This document shows, one piece after another, positions 40,345 to 50,435 of a stretch of 64,000 bases of DNA (the stretch's first letter is position 1; the number at the start of each line of letters is the position of its first letter). The position numbers were made by a program, and so were the translations under genes. This DNA comes from Trichomonas vaginalis G3. Its lineage: Eukaryota > Parabasalia > Trichomonadida > Trichomonadidae. The stretch is taken from positions 20,751,411 through 20,815,410 of the forward strand of contig NC_067203.1 of NCBI RefSeq assembly GCF_026262505.1, read 5' to 3'. A model generated the notes under the pieces. The model was given only the letters and a program-made list of their open reading frames with translations. It did no database searches and was not told the DNA's origin.

Positions 40345-40517
40345 AGGGTTGTACAAACTGGCACAATTTTGCGGGCCGCCTGCCAGGAGCTGGCACGCGG
40401 CCAAAATCAAAAAAGTGGCCAAAAATCGGGCCTCGTGGCGTGGAAAGGATGTCGCCCTTCGGGCTCCACCTTTTCCACGCCACTCGGCCTATGACCACAA
40501 TTATATAATATGCTATA

Positions 40518-40607
40518 TTATTTTTTTCTTCTTTTCTCTTCTTTTTTTTTCTTTTTCTCTTTTCTTTCTTCTTTTCCCTTTTCCCTTCCTTTTTTCTAGT
40601 TTTGGAA
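40518..40607. repeat. Polypyrimidine tract inside the MULE-like element
   Basis: About 90 bases almost purely C and T, with TTTTCTCTTCTTTT-like mirror repeats, capable of forming a triplex. Confidence 0.7.
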
Positions 40608-41104
40608 AGGAAAAAGTAAAAAATTTAATAATTAATTTTATTACTGAAAATATACTTTTTAGCTTATATTGTAAGCTGTGAGAGTTTTAAGTGATGGAAG
40701 ATATAAATCAAATTTGAAATTCAACAAATCTTTGTTATGATTAAGTTGAATATTGTACTCTAATTAGAAGTTTTCAGTTATGAACTCAGGTTTATATAAT
40801 AAAAGTATACTCAAGATAATAAAGAGGTTTTTAAAATGTAGATCTGAAAATCAAACTACCATGTTTGATATGATTAAGTTGAATAATGTTATTTTATTAA
40901 ATGGTTCAAATCTGTGAAATCGGCAATTACAAATTAAAGGCGTAGTTCAAAAAATTAAAGAGATTTTAAAAATTTAATATCAGAATTAAACTAAAAAAGG
41001 ATTTAGTTATTCGTAATTATTCAGAAAAGGTTAAAAGATAGGGTAAGTAATGAGACTTGAGTGAGATGTGAGAAATCATATGTAAATAATTAGATATCTG
41101 ATGT

Positions 41105-41280
41105 AGTAGTAAGTAAGAGAGTTAGATCTGGTTAGTAAGGTCGGAGGTTTAAGATCTGATGAGTAAGTAGTAATGAGAGTTAAGATCTGGTTAGTAGGTA
41201 GTAATGAGAGTTAAATCTGGTTAGTAAGGTCGGAGAGTTAAGATCTGGTTAGTAAGGTAGTAATGAGAGATCTGCGGGCA
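41105..41280. repeat. Irregular tandem repeat inside the MULE-like element
   Basis: About five units of 30-35 bases built from GTTAAGATCTGGTTAGTAAG followed by GTAGTAATGAGA or GTCGGAGA. Confidence 0.75.
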
Positions 41281-42239
41281 GTAATGATACATCTATGAGT
41301 ACATAACTAAAACCTGAGTTCTATGAGCGAAATCTGAGAGCTAAAGCCGAGAGATCTAAGGTAAGTAATGAGAGAAGAGAATTTGAAATTTTACAAAATA
41401 CGTTTACTCATACAAAATAATTCGCATTCTTTTATAACGAATCTCAATGCCAATTAATACATAAAACAGATTTTAGCAATCAATTGCAAGTTTAGAAAGA
41501 TTTTATTTATAATCTCAGCCAAATTAACAAATATTTTATTGATTTCGTAAAAAATAGCAATAAAACATAAAAATATGACATTCTATTTTTCCAAAAAAAT
41601 TTCAAAAATCATTTTTTAACATGAAATTTATATTTTTTAATTTTTTTTTAAATTTTGAATTTTTTTTTGGAATTTTCAACCATGTCAAAAGTCGGGATCT
41701 ACAAATGTATTCTCTTTGACATAGGATAAAAACATCCTTTCTTATAATTTCATTGTAAAATAAAATTTTCTTAAATTTATTGAATCCAAACTCAACTTTG
41801 CAACATTTTATTATCATAAAAACTAAGAAACATCAGGTAAACTTCAATTTGGAGAGCTTAAAATCATATCTAAATTGAAAAATAAGGGGAAAAATTGTAA
41901 AAAAAATCTCATTAGATGGGGCAAAAAGTGACTTTTTTAATGTGTTTTTTAAAAAAATCGTGCCAGCTGGCCAAAAAAGGTGTGCCAGCAGGCGTGCCAG
42001 TTTGTACAACCATACAAAATACTCAAACAGTAGTTTTTAATTTCCGTACTTTTTTTTATTGACCGTAATTGCCCATTAATTTATTTTTTTCACACATTTT
42101 TTAATGAATTTTTATGCCAAAACAATTTGAAGTGGTTGGAATATTTTTAATATATACATTTACTTAAAGACAAAATTTCTCAAGAAGTATGTTACTTGCT
42201 AAGATAATTATTCGACTCTGAGAATATGTTGCTAAATGT

Positions 42240-43487
42240 CTAATAATTGTTTGCTCTCAAAAATGCTTTCATTTCTGTATTATTACATCTTTCGGCAACT
42301 GATATCAATTTATTTAAGTCATCAATAGTTGCACCATGAGTTATAAGATATTCGAAAAATTTAACGTCTCCTTTTTTAACTGTATAGTGCAAAGCATCCT
42401 TATTTTTAAATGTGCGAATATTGACATTACAACCTTTATCTACTAGCAATTTTGCAGTTTTTATTCTATTTTCTTTTATTGCATACATTAATGATGTCCT
42501 TCCACGTAGATCTATTGCATCGATGTCTACACCCTTTGAATCGTAAAAAAAGTTTAATGCATCATTATTACCTGTGCTGGCTGCAGCTAAAGCCAATGCC
42601 ACATTAATTTGTTGCATGTATGAAAATCTATCATATAAAAAATTTAGAAATTCAATATTGCTGTAGCAAGCAGCAGTGTAATAAAGATGTGCATTAAAAT
42701 TAATGTGTATCTCATCTAAAAGGTACTTTATACAATTAACTGAACTAAAAATTGCAGCTATTTCAGTAATATCGCGTTGATCGGTTTTTGGGATTATTAC
42801 GTTAACAGAAAATAAAAATTTGACCACTTCCAGTTGATCGTTTTGAATTGCAGCTTGAAGAGGAAATAATCCTTTTGAACTGGTTTTATTTATATCACAA
42901 CCATGGTTATAAAGTAATTTAACAATGTTGAGATTCCCTGAAGCACAGGCCACCATCATAGGATTGAAAAAATCATTTGTTTCACAATATAAATTTATAT
43001 CAGGATAAGTTCCCAAAATTTGTCGAACACCAGTTTCATCGCCCTCTTTTAACTTTGTAAGAAATTGTGTTTCAATTATATGCGCATGTCCACTTGGAAT
43101 ATCAGTTTGGATTGATAGTTTTTTGCTTTTTACTGGTATTTGTTCTTGTGGTTCTTGTTTTTTGTCGTTAAAGAGAGTTTTTATTGATCTGAATAATGTA
43201 GTTAGTATTGGAATCTCTAAACTAGTCAAGATTAATTCGAATAAATTAAAATTTGAAATATAATCATTATCAGGAGACAATTTCATTATATCAAGAAGCA
43301 TAATTTTTTCTGTTCTGGTGCATTCATTAAATACTTTCGAGATTAACTTTGTTGCAAGTTGATTATTAAAATCTATTCTTTTAATTGAACTATATAATTC
43401 ATCAAATGTCAGAAAGCTCATGACATCATCCAATTCTAAGAACTCGGGAAATCGTTTAACAGTATCATCAATGTTCATTGAAAACAT
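42240..43487 (-). CDS. Ankyrin repeat protein
   Basis: A 415-residue protein. Residues 1-125 are helical, with no recognised motif. From 140 to about 405 there are roughly eight ankyrin repeats: NPMMVACASGNLNIVKLLYN, LFPLQAAIQNDQLEVVKFLF, RTSLMYAIKENRIKTAKLLV and KDALHYTVKKGDVKFFEYLI. The ATG at 43487 lies 3 codons before a second Met (MFSMNIDDT) and TTTTCAATG overlaps the second, so either could be used. It is a protein-binding scaffold of unknown partner, and lies beside the MULE-like element with no sign of disruption. Confidence 0.8.
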   Translation of the reverse strand: MFSMNIDDTVKRFPEFLELDDVMSFLTFDELYSSIKRIDFNNQLATKLISKVFNECTRTEKIMLLDIMKLSPDNDYISNFNLFELILTSLEIPILTTLFRSIKTLFNDKKQEPQEQIPVKSKKLSIQTDIPSGHAHIIETQFLTKLKEGDETGVRQILGTYPDINLYCETNDFFNPMMVACASGNLNIVKLLYNHGCDINKTSSKGLFPLQAAIQNDQLEVVKFLFSVNVIIPKTDQRDITEIAAIFSSVNCIKYLLDEIHINFNAHLYYTAACYSNIEFLNFLYDRFSYMQQINVALALAAASTGNNDALNFFYDSKGVDIDAIDLRGRTSLMYAIKENRIKTAKLLVDKGCNVNIRTFKNKDALHYTVKKGDVKFFEYLITHGATIDDLNKLISVAERCNNTEMKAFLRANNY

Positions 43488-43761
43488 AAAAAAAATAAAA
43501 TAACACTTTTTGCCCGTACCTCAGCACTTTCCTAAAAAATGCCAATAAAACATGGTTCTCTGGTGTATTTGATTTTTTTTGAAGCGAAGTTAAATTTGAA
43601 ATTAAAAATAATTCCCCTCCTATAAAAATTCATTAAAATACCACTTGTAAACATTTTTATGCTTTACTGATTTTCAATGATTAAATTAATCTTATTTCTG
43701 TCTGATTTCACTTTTTTTAAATTGAAATTTCTAATTCAACGTAAATTCAAAATTAAAATCA

Positions 43762-46700
43762 ATGTTTCATCTTTTCGTCTTATTTGTTAGCTCTCGAAAT
43801 ATCACAATTTCGAAGCGGGGTCAAACATCAAAATATACTATCTATTATCCTAAAACAGAACGCGGCCAACAACCATGGTGGCGTACAGCAGCACGCGAGA
43901 TGCAAGCAGGAATCAAAAACATCACCGGTGAAGTTATTCCAATGATCACGGACGACAACAAACTCGAAGGCAAAGGCATTTTTATTGGTCCTACTAAGTA
44001 TTCTAAAGAAATGACAACTTTACGTTTTACAGATTTAGGTCTTGATGCATATGAGATCCGATTTGTTGGTGACGAACATATTATTATCAACAGTGGTTCA
44101 CGTGGCACTATTTATGGTGTCTATGAACTTTTAGAACAATACGCTAAATTTCGTTTTTACACTACATGGATGGAATTCTATCCGTCAGCTGAAGAATTCA
44201 ATGTTGATTCTGAAGTTAACATCAGTGACGTTGCCGCATATCAATATCGCCATATTTGGGCCACAGACACAGCATATGGTTATCTCCATAGTATTCGCAA
44301 ACGAGTAAACACAGGCAGCCAAAACGTGGGAAATACATATGGTGGTTTCAAATGGTACACATTCGAAACACATACATTTCGTTACCAAATGCCAGTCAAT
44401 GAATATCCACTTGAAAAATATCCTGAAATGTGGGCCTTGTTACCCGATGGATCACGATCTAGAAGTGCTCCTTGCCTCTCAAATCAAAAAGCCTTTGATG
44501 TTATACTTACCAATATCCTCAAAAAAGTTGATGCAGATAATACATCATCATGCATTGAAGTTGGGCATAATGATGATCACGAGTATTGCCATTGCCCTGA
44601 TTGCTCTGCAAAGCAAACAAAATATGGTGATAGATACTCTGGAGTTATGTTAGAGTTTGTCAATCGATTGGCTGATGCAATTAAGCTGAAATATCCGAAT
44701 CATATTATCAAAATGCTTGCATACTACATGACAGAAGACCCTCCATTTAATATTGTCGGAAGAGACAATGTCGCAATTAAGTTTTGCCCAATCAGAAATG
44801 ACATCGGACACGCTGTTAACGAATCTCAAGATCTGGATACAATAAAATCCATTGAGAGATTAAAAAATTGGACTAAGGTTGTTAAGCATATTCAACTATT
44901 TGAATATTATACTAATTTTAATTACCCAATGCATATTTATCCTAATAACGATATGATAGGGAAAAATTTACAATTCTATGCAAAATTACATATAGAAGAA
45001 TATATGGGAGAAGATGATCTATGGATCTTGAACAATCCATTTAGAAGAGTCCAGCACACACATATGACATATTATAGACAATACATACAATCGAAAATGA
45101 TGTTTTATCCAGATCGTCCGCTTCGTTATTATGAAGATGATTTCCTCTATGGATTTTATGGGGCTGCAGCTGCTTCATATGTGCGAAGATACTTAGATGC
45201 TTCAGCTGAACTTGGAAAACTCAGACCAACGACTTCAATTCCATGCATAGGTGGCCCTATTTCTAGTATTCAAAGCGATAATTTCAATTACTACGCAAGA
45301 TGGCTCTGGGGTAAAGCTGTTGAAGGTGCAATGGCATCAGGAACAGAAAAACAAATATTTAATACATTAATGGGAGAAATACCAGCAATGAACACAGTTT
45401 ATACCATGGAGAAAGGTAAATTATGGCCATTAATTATTGACTCCAAAAGAAGGGTCAGATGCCAAGGCGCACAATTCGAGGAAATCGGAACAAAAATTTT
45501 AGACAGATGTCATAATTTATCATATGTTGATCCTTACACTAAAGGAATTTGCTATATCATACTTCACTTAGAAAAATATGGTCCTGCTGTTTATGCAGAT
45601 TATAAGTTGTACAGTGAAGGTGTTCCAGCAATCATTCTTAAATCAGGTAAACTAAAAGCAATTTCAGGTGAAGAACCAGCATATGGAAAAGTTTTCTCTT
45701 TTACCAAGAATGGAGAAGAATTCATTGATAATGTCGAATGTTTAGATTTCTGTATGTTCCGTACATTCAAGATCACCGGTCACATCAACTACAACATGAA
45801 ACTTATTAAAAACACAGACACATATGCCCATTTCAAATATGATCCATCAGACTATACACTTGAGAAAACATATACATTAAATGATGACAAATTAACAATC
45901 AATGTTAAATATCGATACAAAGGATGCAGCGATTGTGGAGATTTCAAAGGACGTCCAACATTATCAGTTCCTCTTGATTTAGGTGACAGCAAAGATGTTT
46001 TCTACAAGTTAGGTGATGGTCCATGGGTTCGTCCTCATTTTGATGTTGTTGCTACATTTGTTAATCACTTTGGTCATAATCTTAATGGAGAAAAATCATT
46101 CTCCATCTGCAATGGTCGAACTCGGAAAGGCATGCGATTTGAATTTCCTCCATCGAAAGTCAACTACTTCTCATGCTGCTTAAACAAATCATCTAAATTC
46201 ATCAAAGTATACACAGGTCAATCATATCTTCACATGAGAGTCGGTGACACATATGAAACATCTATTTCATTATCTCCTCTTGAAAATGTTCTTGATTTAC
46301 CACAGATTGATATGCCAAACTTAGACACGGGTGACAAAACTATCCATTATTATCCAATGTATTATATCAATGACATTGCATTCCCTAATGGTGGAGTCAA
46401 TCAACACATTCCAGTTGCTGATGATCTTTCATTTGCTGGTATTTCATCATATGTCAAAACAGGATTACCTGACTTTGGAAGCAGACTTTCATTCTATCCA
46501 GAATATAATATTCCTTGGGTTTCAGGAATCTCAGGCGGAAGCTTCACATTGAGAATAAGAGTTCGATGCATTAATAGATCTGGAGAAGACACTCCTTGGT
46601 GGTTTGGATATACAACTCCAAACAAAGATACATGGGCGACAGGGGGTTCCAAATCTCAAATTCCTAAAGAAGATAGGTACTTTTATGTAGATTATAAAGA

Positions 46701-46773
46701 AAATCATGATCTCCATTCAAATACAAATTATTGGTTGCACCCATTAGCTATTTGTGGGAAGTATGTATGTTGA
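43762..46773 (+). CDS. DUF4838-type surface protein, main part (frameshifted near its 3' end)
   Basis: 1003 residues in this frame. MFHLFVLFVSS is a likely signal peptide. An N-terminal region (residues 20-130) resembles the GH67/GH20-type N-terminal domain that precedes DUF4838 (PWWRTAAREMQAGIKNITGE, GIFIGPTKYS, INSGSRGTIYGVYELLEQYA). DUF4838 follows at about 200-450 with HNDDHEYCHCPDCSA and KYPNHIIKMLAYYM. Bacterial and trichomonad DUF4838 proteins are thought to act on polysaccharides, but no activity is established. The frame ends a few codons after LHPLAICG, just where the neighbouring frame takes over with a continuing beta segment and a membrane anchor (46754-47098). One single-base shift at about 46740-46770 separates them: either a sequencing error or a young lesion. 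Confidence 0.8.
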   Translation: MFHLFVLFVSSRNITISKRGQTSKYTIYYPKTERGQQPWWRTAAREMQAGIKNITGEVIPMITDDNKLEGKGIFIGPTKYSKEMTTLRFTDLGLDAYEIRFVGDEHIIINSGSRGTIYGVYELLEQYAKFRFYTTWMEFYPSAEEFNVDSEVNISDVAAYQYRHIWATDTAYGYLHSIRKRVNTGSQNVGNTYGGFKWYTFETHTFRYQMPVNEYPLEKYPEMWALLPDGSRSRSAPCLSNQKAFDVILTNILKKVDADNTSSCIEVGHNDDHEYCHCPDCSAKQTKYGDRYSGVMLEFVNRLADAIKLKYPNHIIKMLAYYMTEDPPFNIVGRDNVAIKFCPIRNDIGHAVNESQDLDTIKSIERLKNWTKVVKHIQLFEYYTNFNYPMHIYPNNDMIGKNLQFYAKLHIEEYMGEDDLWILNNPFRRVQHTHMTYYRQYIQSKMMFYPDRPLRYYEDDFLYGFYGAAAASYVRRYLDASAELGKLRPTTSIPCIGGPISSIQSDNFNYYARWLWGKAVEGAMASGTEKQIFNTLMGEIPAMNTVYTMEKGKLWPLIIDSKRRVRCQGAQFEEIGTKILDRCHNLSYVDPYTKGICYIILHLEKYGPAVYADYKLYSEGVPAIILKSGKLKAISGEEPAYGKVFSFTKNGEEFIDNVECLDFCMFRTFKITGHINYNMKLIKNTDTYAHFKYDPSDYTLEKTYTLNDDKLTINVKYRYKGCSDCGDFKGRPTLSVPLDLGDSKDVFYKLGDGPWVRPHFDVVATFVNHFGHNLNGEKSFSICNGRTRKGMRFEFPPSKVNYFSCCLNKSSKFIKVYTGQSYLHMRVGDTYETSISLSPLENVLDLPQIDMPNLDTGDKTIHYYPMYYINDIAFPNGGVNQHIPVADDLSFAGISSYVKTGLPDFGSRLSFYPEYNIPWVSGISGGSFTLRIRVRCINRSGEDTPWWFGYTTPNKDTWATGGSKSQIPKEDRYFYVDYKENHDLHSNTNYWLHPLAICGKYVC

Positions 46774-47098
46774 AGGATTCTATCTAGATCAAGACACAAG
46801 TTGGCCAATAACATTCAATTATCCATACATAAACTACACCCATAATGACAATCTTAAACCAATGAAAGAACCAGTGATGAAAGAATATACAACCGATCAG
46901 AGGACAAAAATCACACCAATTCCATACGAACCAAATAATTCCCACAAAGTCGGTTTGATTATTGGCTTATGCATCTTAGCAATTGCCATCATTTCAGGTA
47001 TTGTTGTTGGTGTTTACTTCATCCACAAGAAACGATCCGAAAACAAATCTGACACCGAAAACGACCGAACTCCAACCATGAAATCAATCATTATTTAA
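46754..47098 (+). CDS. C-terminal part of the DUF4838 surface protein, in the next frame
   Basis: 114 codons overlapping the end of the preceding frame by 20 bases. It opens without an independent promoter (a GTG is the first possible initiator) and contains GSMYVEGFYLDQD, a Thr/Pro stalk, one membrane segment (KVGLIIGLCILAIAIISGIV, about residues 65-90) and a basic, charged cytoplasmic tail. Signal peptide plus this anchor makes the pair one type I surface protein of about 1110 residues. Short cytoplasmic tails after a single anchor are usual for trichomonad surface proteins. Confidence 0.75.
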   Translation: MGSMYVEGFYLDQDTSWPITFNYPYINYTHNDNLKPMKEPVMKEYTTDQRTKITPIPYEPNNSHKVGLIIGLCILAIAIISGIVVGVYFIHKKRSENKSDTENDRTPTMKSIII

Positions 47099-47456
47099 GA
47101 GATCTCATCTTAACTTTTTATTTTAATTTTTGAGATGATACTAATACCTTTTGATTATTATTTACTTTTACTTATCATTTTCAATCATTTCTTTCATTTA
47201 AAATTGTGGAAGTTATATCAATTCCAATAATAACCAAAGAAGTTCTTTATCTCCTCGATGCTTTAAATCTGTTCAAAGGAGGAGTAAATCAAAGTTCCTG
47301 GATTAATTCTATTCAAGTTTATTAGTTGAGAGAATGAACTAGTTTTAATCAATATGTATTTATATTTATTGGATAATTTCCATCATTTATAGTACCAGAT
47401 AGAATTAGAGAAAAATATGAGGAAATATTTCCTAAATATTATTATTAATAGTTATT
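47099..47456. other. Convergent-gene spacer
   Basis: About 360 bases of AT-rich DNA. Nothing was recognised. Confidence 0.4.
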
Positions 47457-48845
47457 TTAGAATATGTTACAAAATGAAAGATGTCTTAAACCATAACGAT
47501 CGTTTTTATGGGATCGAAGTAGTTTTACAATTTCATTATTTCCTTTAGCATAATGAATTGCGGGCTTCCTGTCTTTATCTTTCAGATGAATATTTGCATC
47601 GAGCGATATAAGTAACTCCACCGCTTCTTTACAGTTATGTATTACTGCGTAATGAAGGGCTGTTTTTCCATTATCATCTTTTGAGTTAATATTAGCTCCT
47701 AGTGATATAAGTGATTGTAGAATTTTAATACTATTGCACTTTGCCGCAATATGAAGAGGAGAACGACCGTTTTTATATTCTCCATTAATACATGCTCCAT
47801 TTAAAACATGATATTTAAATAAATCATAACAATTGATCTTGATTGCAATCTTCAGAGTAGTTTTATCCCTCGGAATTGCATTCACTTTTACTCCATGTTG
47901 AATAAAATATTTTACAAGTGGTTTAAGTCGAAAGTTTAGCATAGTAAGGAAGCACTTTGAAAATTCATTTGTTTGATCTAAAAGTATTAAAAATGCTTGA
48001 ATATTATTGAACTTAAGGCACAAATCATCAATGATACTTAAATGGTATTCATTCATCAGAAAACAAACAAAATCGATGTTGTGTGAAATAATTGCATATT
48101 TCATAGATTCATAATTTGGTTCTTGATATTTTAAGCATTCGTTAATAATGTCAGGTTTTCCACTCAAAAAAGATAATTCGAGGGAAAAATGAGTTATTTC
48201 TGACTTGAATTCTGATAATAAATATTTAAAGCAGCGAACTGAACCGTGATAGCAGCATAATTCAATCAAAGAATATTCACTCAATATATATTGATTATAT
48301 CTTTTTGGATAAAAAACACTCGTTAGTTTCATATTTTGATTAAATTCATCTTGAGTGGTAAATACTATGAATGATTCAATGTCATCATACAATATACTAT
48401 TGAAAATTGTATTTTCTTTGTGTATTCGATTCGTTATATTTGAGCATATACATTCCTCGATTTCTTTTTCAGATAAGATATCAAGACATCTTTCCAGGCT
48501 TGCAATATTTAACATAAAGATAACTGATATAGACCACTCTCGAATTTTATAAAATTTTAGATTGAATTTTGAATAATATCTATCATATAGATTATAAGCT
48601 TCAAATAACTTTTTGTAAATTTTTAAATATGATGTGAAGTATCGATTGTTGTAAAGAGCTGCTGTACAAATTATTTTTTGTATTTTGTTTGGGGAGAATA
48701 TCTTCGTTTCGATAAATGTATCTATGATCTTTCTATAAATATCTTCGATTTCAACTTCTTCAAAAGTATTGAGCTTGTATAATCCATTCATTATTTGATA
48801 GTACTCTTTACTTAATTCCAAAAGCTCTTGGTAATGTATTTTCAT
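47457..48845 (-). CDS. DUF3447-type ankyrin repeat protein
   Basis: A 462-residue protein closely fitting the large trichomonad DUF3447/ankyrin family. The N-terminal helical part has YYQIMNGLYKLNTFEEVEIE and IICTAALYNNRYFTSYLKIY. The family's IELCCYHGSVRCFKYLLSEF, SFLSGKPDIINECLKYQEPN and YAIISHNIDFVCFLMNEYHL follow, then C-terminal ankyrins GRSPLHIAAKCNSIKILQSL, GKTALHYAVIHNCKEAVELL and KPAIHYAKGNNEIVKLLRSH. The family is protein-binding by inference, without known partners. The ATG at 48845 is in frame and family-like. It has fewer ankyrins (about four) than many relatives, which probably reflects the variable repeat number of this family. Confidence 0.9.
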   Translation of the reverse strand: MKIHYQELLELSKEYYQIMNGLYKLNTFEEVEIEDIYRKIIDTFIETKIFSPNKIQKIICTAALYNNRYFTSYLKIYKKLFEAYNLYDRYYSKFNLKFYKIREWSISVIFMLNIASLERCLDILSEKEIEECICSNITNRIHKENTIFNSILYDDIESFIVFTTQDEFNQNMKLTSVFYPKRYNQYILSEYSLIELCCYHGSVRCFKYLLSEFKSEITHFSLELSFLSGKPDIINECLKYQEPNYESMKYAIISHNIDFVCFLMNEYHLSIIDDLCLKFNNIQAFLILLDQTNEFSKCFLTMLNFRLKPLVKYFIQHGVKVNAIPRDKTTLKIAIKINCYDLFKYHVLNGACINGEYKNGRSPLHIAAKCNSIKILQSLISLGANINSKDDNGKTALHYAVIHNCKEAVELLISLDANIHLKDKDRKPAIHYAKGNNEIVKLLRSHKNDRYGLRHLSFCNIF

Positions 48846-49071
48846 TTATTATTTTTTTACAAACCGTAAATTCTTCAGAGGGGGCACAAACTTGCCCAGT
48901 GAGGTGAAGTGAAAAGCGACAGGTTTACATGTCAGAAATGTAAAGTGTCAGATTTGAAACAAAAAATGGATTAATTTATTATTATATGATAGAGAGATTT
49001 GGTAAGTTACTATCAAATTTGTAAGTAAGGGAAAAAAAAGTAAGAAAGAAAAAAAATTTTTAAAAAATAAA
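48846..49071. other. Spacer between the ankyrin gene and the 71-bp array
   Basis: AT-rich sequence with one G-rich patch (about 48877-48900). It may contain the promoter of the ankyrin gene. Nothing else was seen. Confidence 0.3.
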
Positions 49072-49455
49072 AAGCCACTCGCTTCGCTCGCGGGAGACAA
49101 AAAGAACAGATTCGAAAAATAATTGTATGAAATTACGAAACTAAGCCACTCGCTTCGCTCGCGGCTTAAGAAAAGAACAGATTCGAAAAAAGATTGTATG
49201 AAATTACGAAACTAAGCCACTCGCTTCGCTCGCGGCTTAAGAAAAGAACAGATTAGAAAAAAGATTGTACGAAATTACGAAACTAAGCCACTCGCTTCGC
49301 TCGCGGCTTAAGAAAAGAACAGATTAGAAAAAAGATTGTACGAAATTACGAAACTAAGCCACTCGCTTCGCTCGCGGCTTAAGAAAAGAACAGATTAGAA
49401 AAAAGATTGTACGAAATTACGAAACTAAGCCACTCGCTTCGCTCGCGGCTTAAGT
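49072..49455. repeat. 71-bp tandem repeat array
   Basis: The core GCCACTCGCTTCGCTCGCGG recurs with exact 71-base spacing at 49074, 49145, 49216, 49287, 49358 and 49429. Units are nearly identical from the second on; the first is more divergent. The GC-rich core, in a very AT-rich setting, contains GCTTCGC (GCGAAGC on the other strand), the sequence known to form an unusually stable mini-hairpin. Confidence 0.95.
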
Positions 49456-49564
49456 AAACAACATATTTCAGATTATCGATACTAAAAATTTTTTTATTTT
49501 ATTACATTTTTTTTTTGCTTTTTTTTAAAACTTCTTAACTTAAATCATGGAATGTCTCAAAGAC

Positions 49565-49741
49565 AAAAGTAGCATACAGCATGTAAAGCTAAAGAAAGAT
49601 AATCATAATTAATACCTTAATTTTTAATATTACGCATTTTTAGGTGCAAAATTTAAAAACATTCTAATACAATAGAGCAGTTTCCAAAAGTAGCATACAG
49701 CATGTAAAGCTAAAGAAAGATAATCATAATTAATACCTTTA
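49565..49741. repeat. Direct repeat of about 54 bp, two copies
   Basis: The segment beginning AAAAGTAGCATACAGCATGT is present at about 49565-49618 and again at 49687-49740, identical over about 54 bases, with unrelated spacer between. Confidence 0.9.
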
Positions 49742-49908
49742 AAGTTTAAAATCTTGATTTTTTTTAAAATCAAATATTTATAACTTTAATACATACAGCT
49801 TAAACCTTATACTTGTTTTCTCTTGTGAGAAAGCAATCTTACAAAGCTAACAATCCTAAAAAATAAAGAATTAAAATTTAATAATTTAATCTAAAATTAA
49901 AATCAAAA

Positions 49909-50070
49909 TTAAATAAAATGAGTTCTTTGTAATAATACTTTCAAGGTAGGATATATTTTAGTGGGATCTATTGAGTCATCACTAACAGCATTGAGCAATC
50001 TATTGAGCATTGAAATACTCTCGATTTTTCTTTGTCTTTTTACATCAATTTCTGCGTTAGTTGCTTTTTC
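49909..50070 (-). CDS. Doubtful small ORF fragment beside the Polinton edge
   Basis: From the only internal ATG (50070) there are 53 codons: charged and helical (MEKATNAEIDVKRQRKIESI), ending LKVLLQRTHFI. The frame remains open upstream to about 50224 without any ATG, running into the sequence proposed as the Polinton terminus. It may be the 3' end of a gene interrupted by the element, or chance. Confidence 0.2.
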   Translation of the reverse strand, partial: EKATNAEIDVKRQRKIESISMLNRLLNAVSDDSIDPTKIYPTLKVLLQRTHFI

Positions 50071-50307
50071 CATGATCCTAATAACACGGTCATCTGCTGG
50101 ATTTTGATCAATTTTGAGTTTGATAACGAAAGATGGTATCACTTTTGTATAAATAGTTAGTATCCCTAAGTTGCGTACTGTGGCACTGCGCGCCTCCGTA
50201 CACCACTTAGCGGTTTTGACACTTTACGAAACCGGTAACGTATATTTTACAACACAACCATAACACCAACTTAACCTTAAATATTTACAAAACCATCTGA
50301 CACATAA

Positions 50308-50380
50308 ACGACTTCACTAACGACTTCACTAACGACTTCACTAACGACTTCACTAACGACTTCACTACCGTCCTCACTAA
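50308..50380. repeat. 12-bp tandem repeat near the Polinton's left end
   Basis: Five exact units of ACGACTTCACTA (50308-50367) and a degenerate sixth. Confidence 0.95.
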
Positions 50381-50435
50381 ATAAAAATAACCTTATTTTT
50401 ATTTTTTTTTTAATTTTTTATTTCATTACAAAGAC

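Larger units (their letters stand above)
40345..42014. mobile_element. 1.67-kb non-autonomous DNA transposon, probably Mutator-like (MULE)
   Basis: A perfect 18-bp terminal inverted repeat: GGTTGTACAAACTGGCAC (40347-40364) and GTGCCAGTTTGTACAACC (41994-42011). CAAAATACT stands just outside both ends (40336-40344 and 42015-42023), a probable 9-bp target duplication, the size typical of Mutator-like elements. Subterminal palindromes rich in GCCAG (TGCCAGGAGCTGGCA, CCAGCTGG) follow at both ends. It has no transposase; the 141-codon frame starting at 40256 crosses the boundary and is chance. The left 150 bases are GC-rich, unlike the rest. Confidence 0.75.

Noticed and set aside
40256-40681. 141-codon frame overlapping the MULE-like element
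   Set aside because: It starts outside the element and crosses the terminal repeat; the C-terminal part is only the polypyrimidine tract (Phe/Ser/Leu runs).
49072-49455. CRISPR-like or tRNA/5S array
   Set aside because: Spacers are as conserved as the core, so it is a plain 71-bp tandem repeat; no tRNA A/B box or 5S-like pattern was seen.
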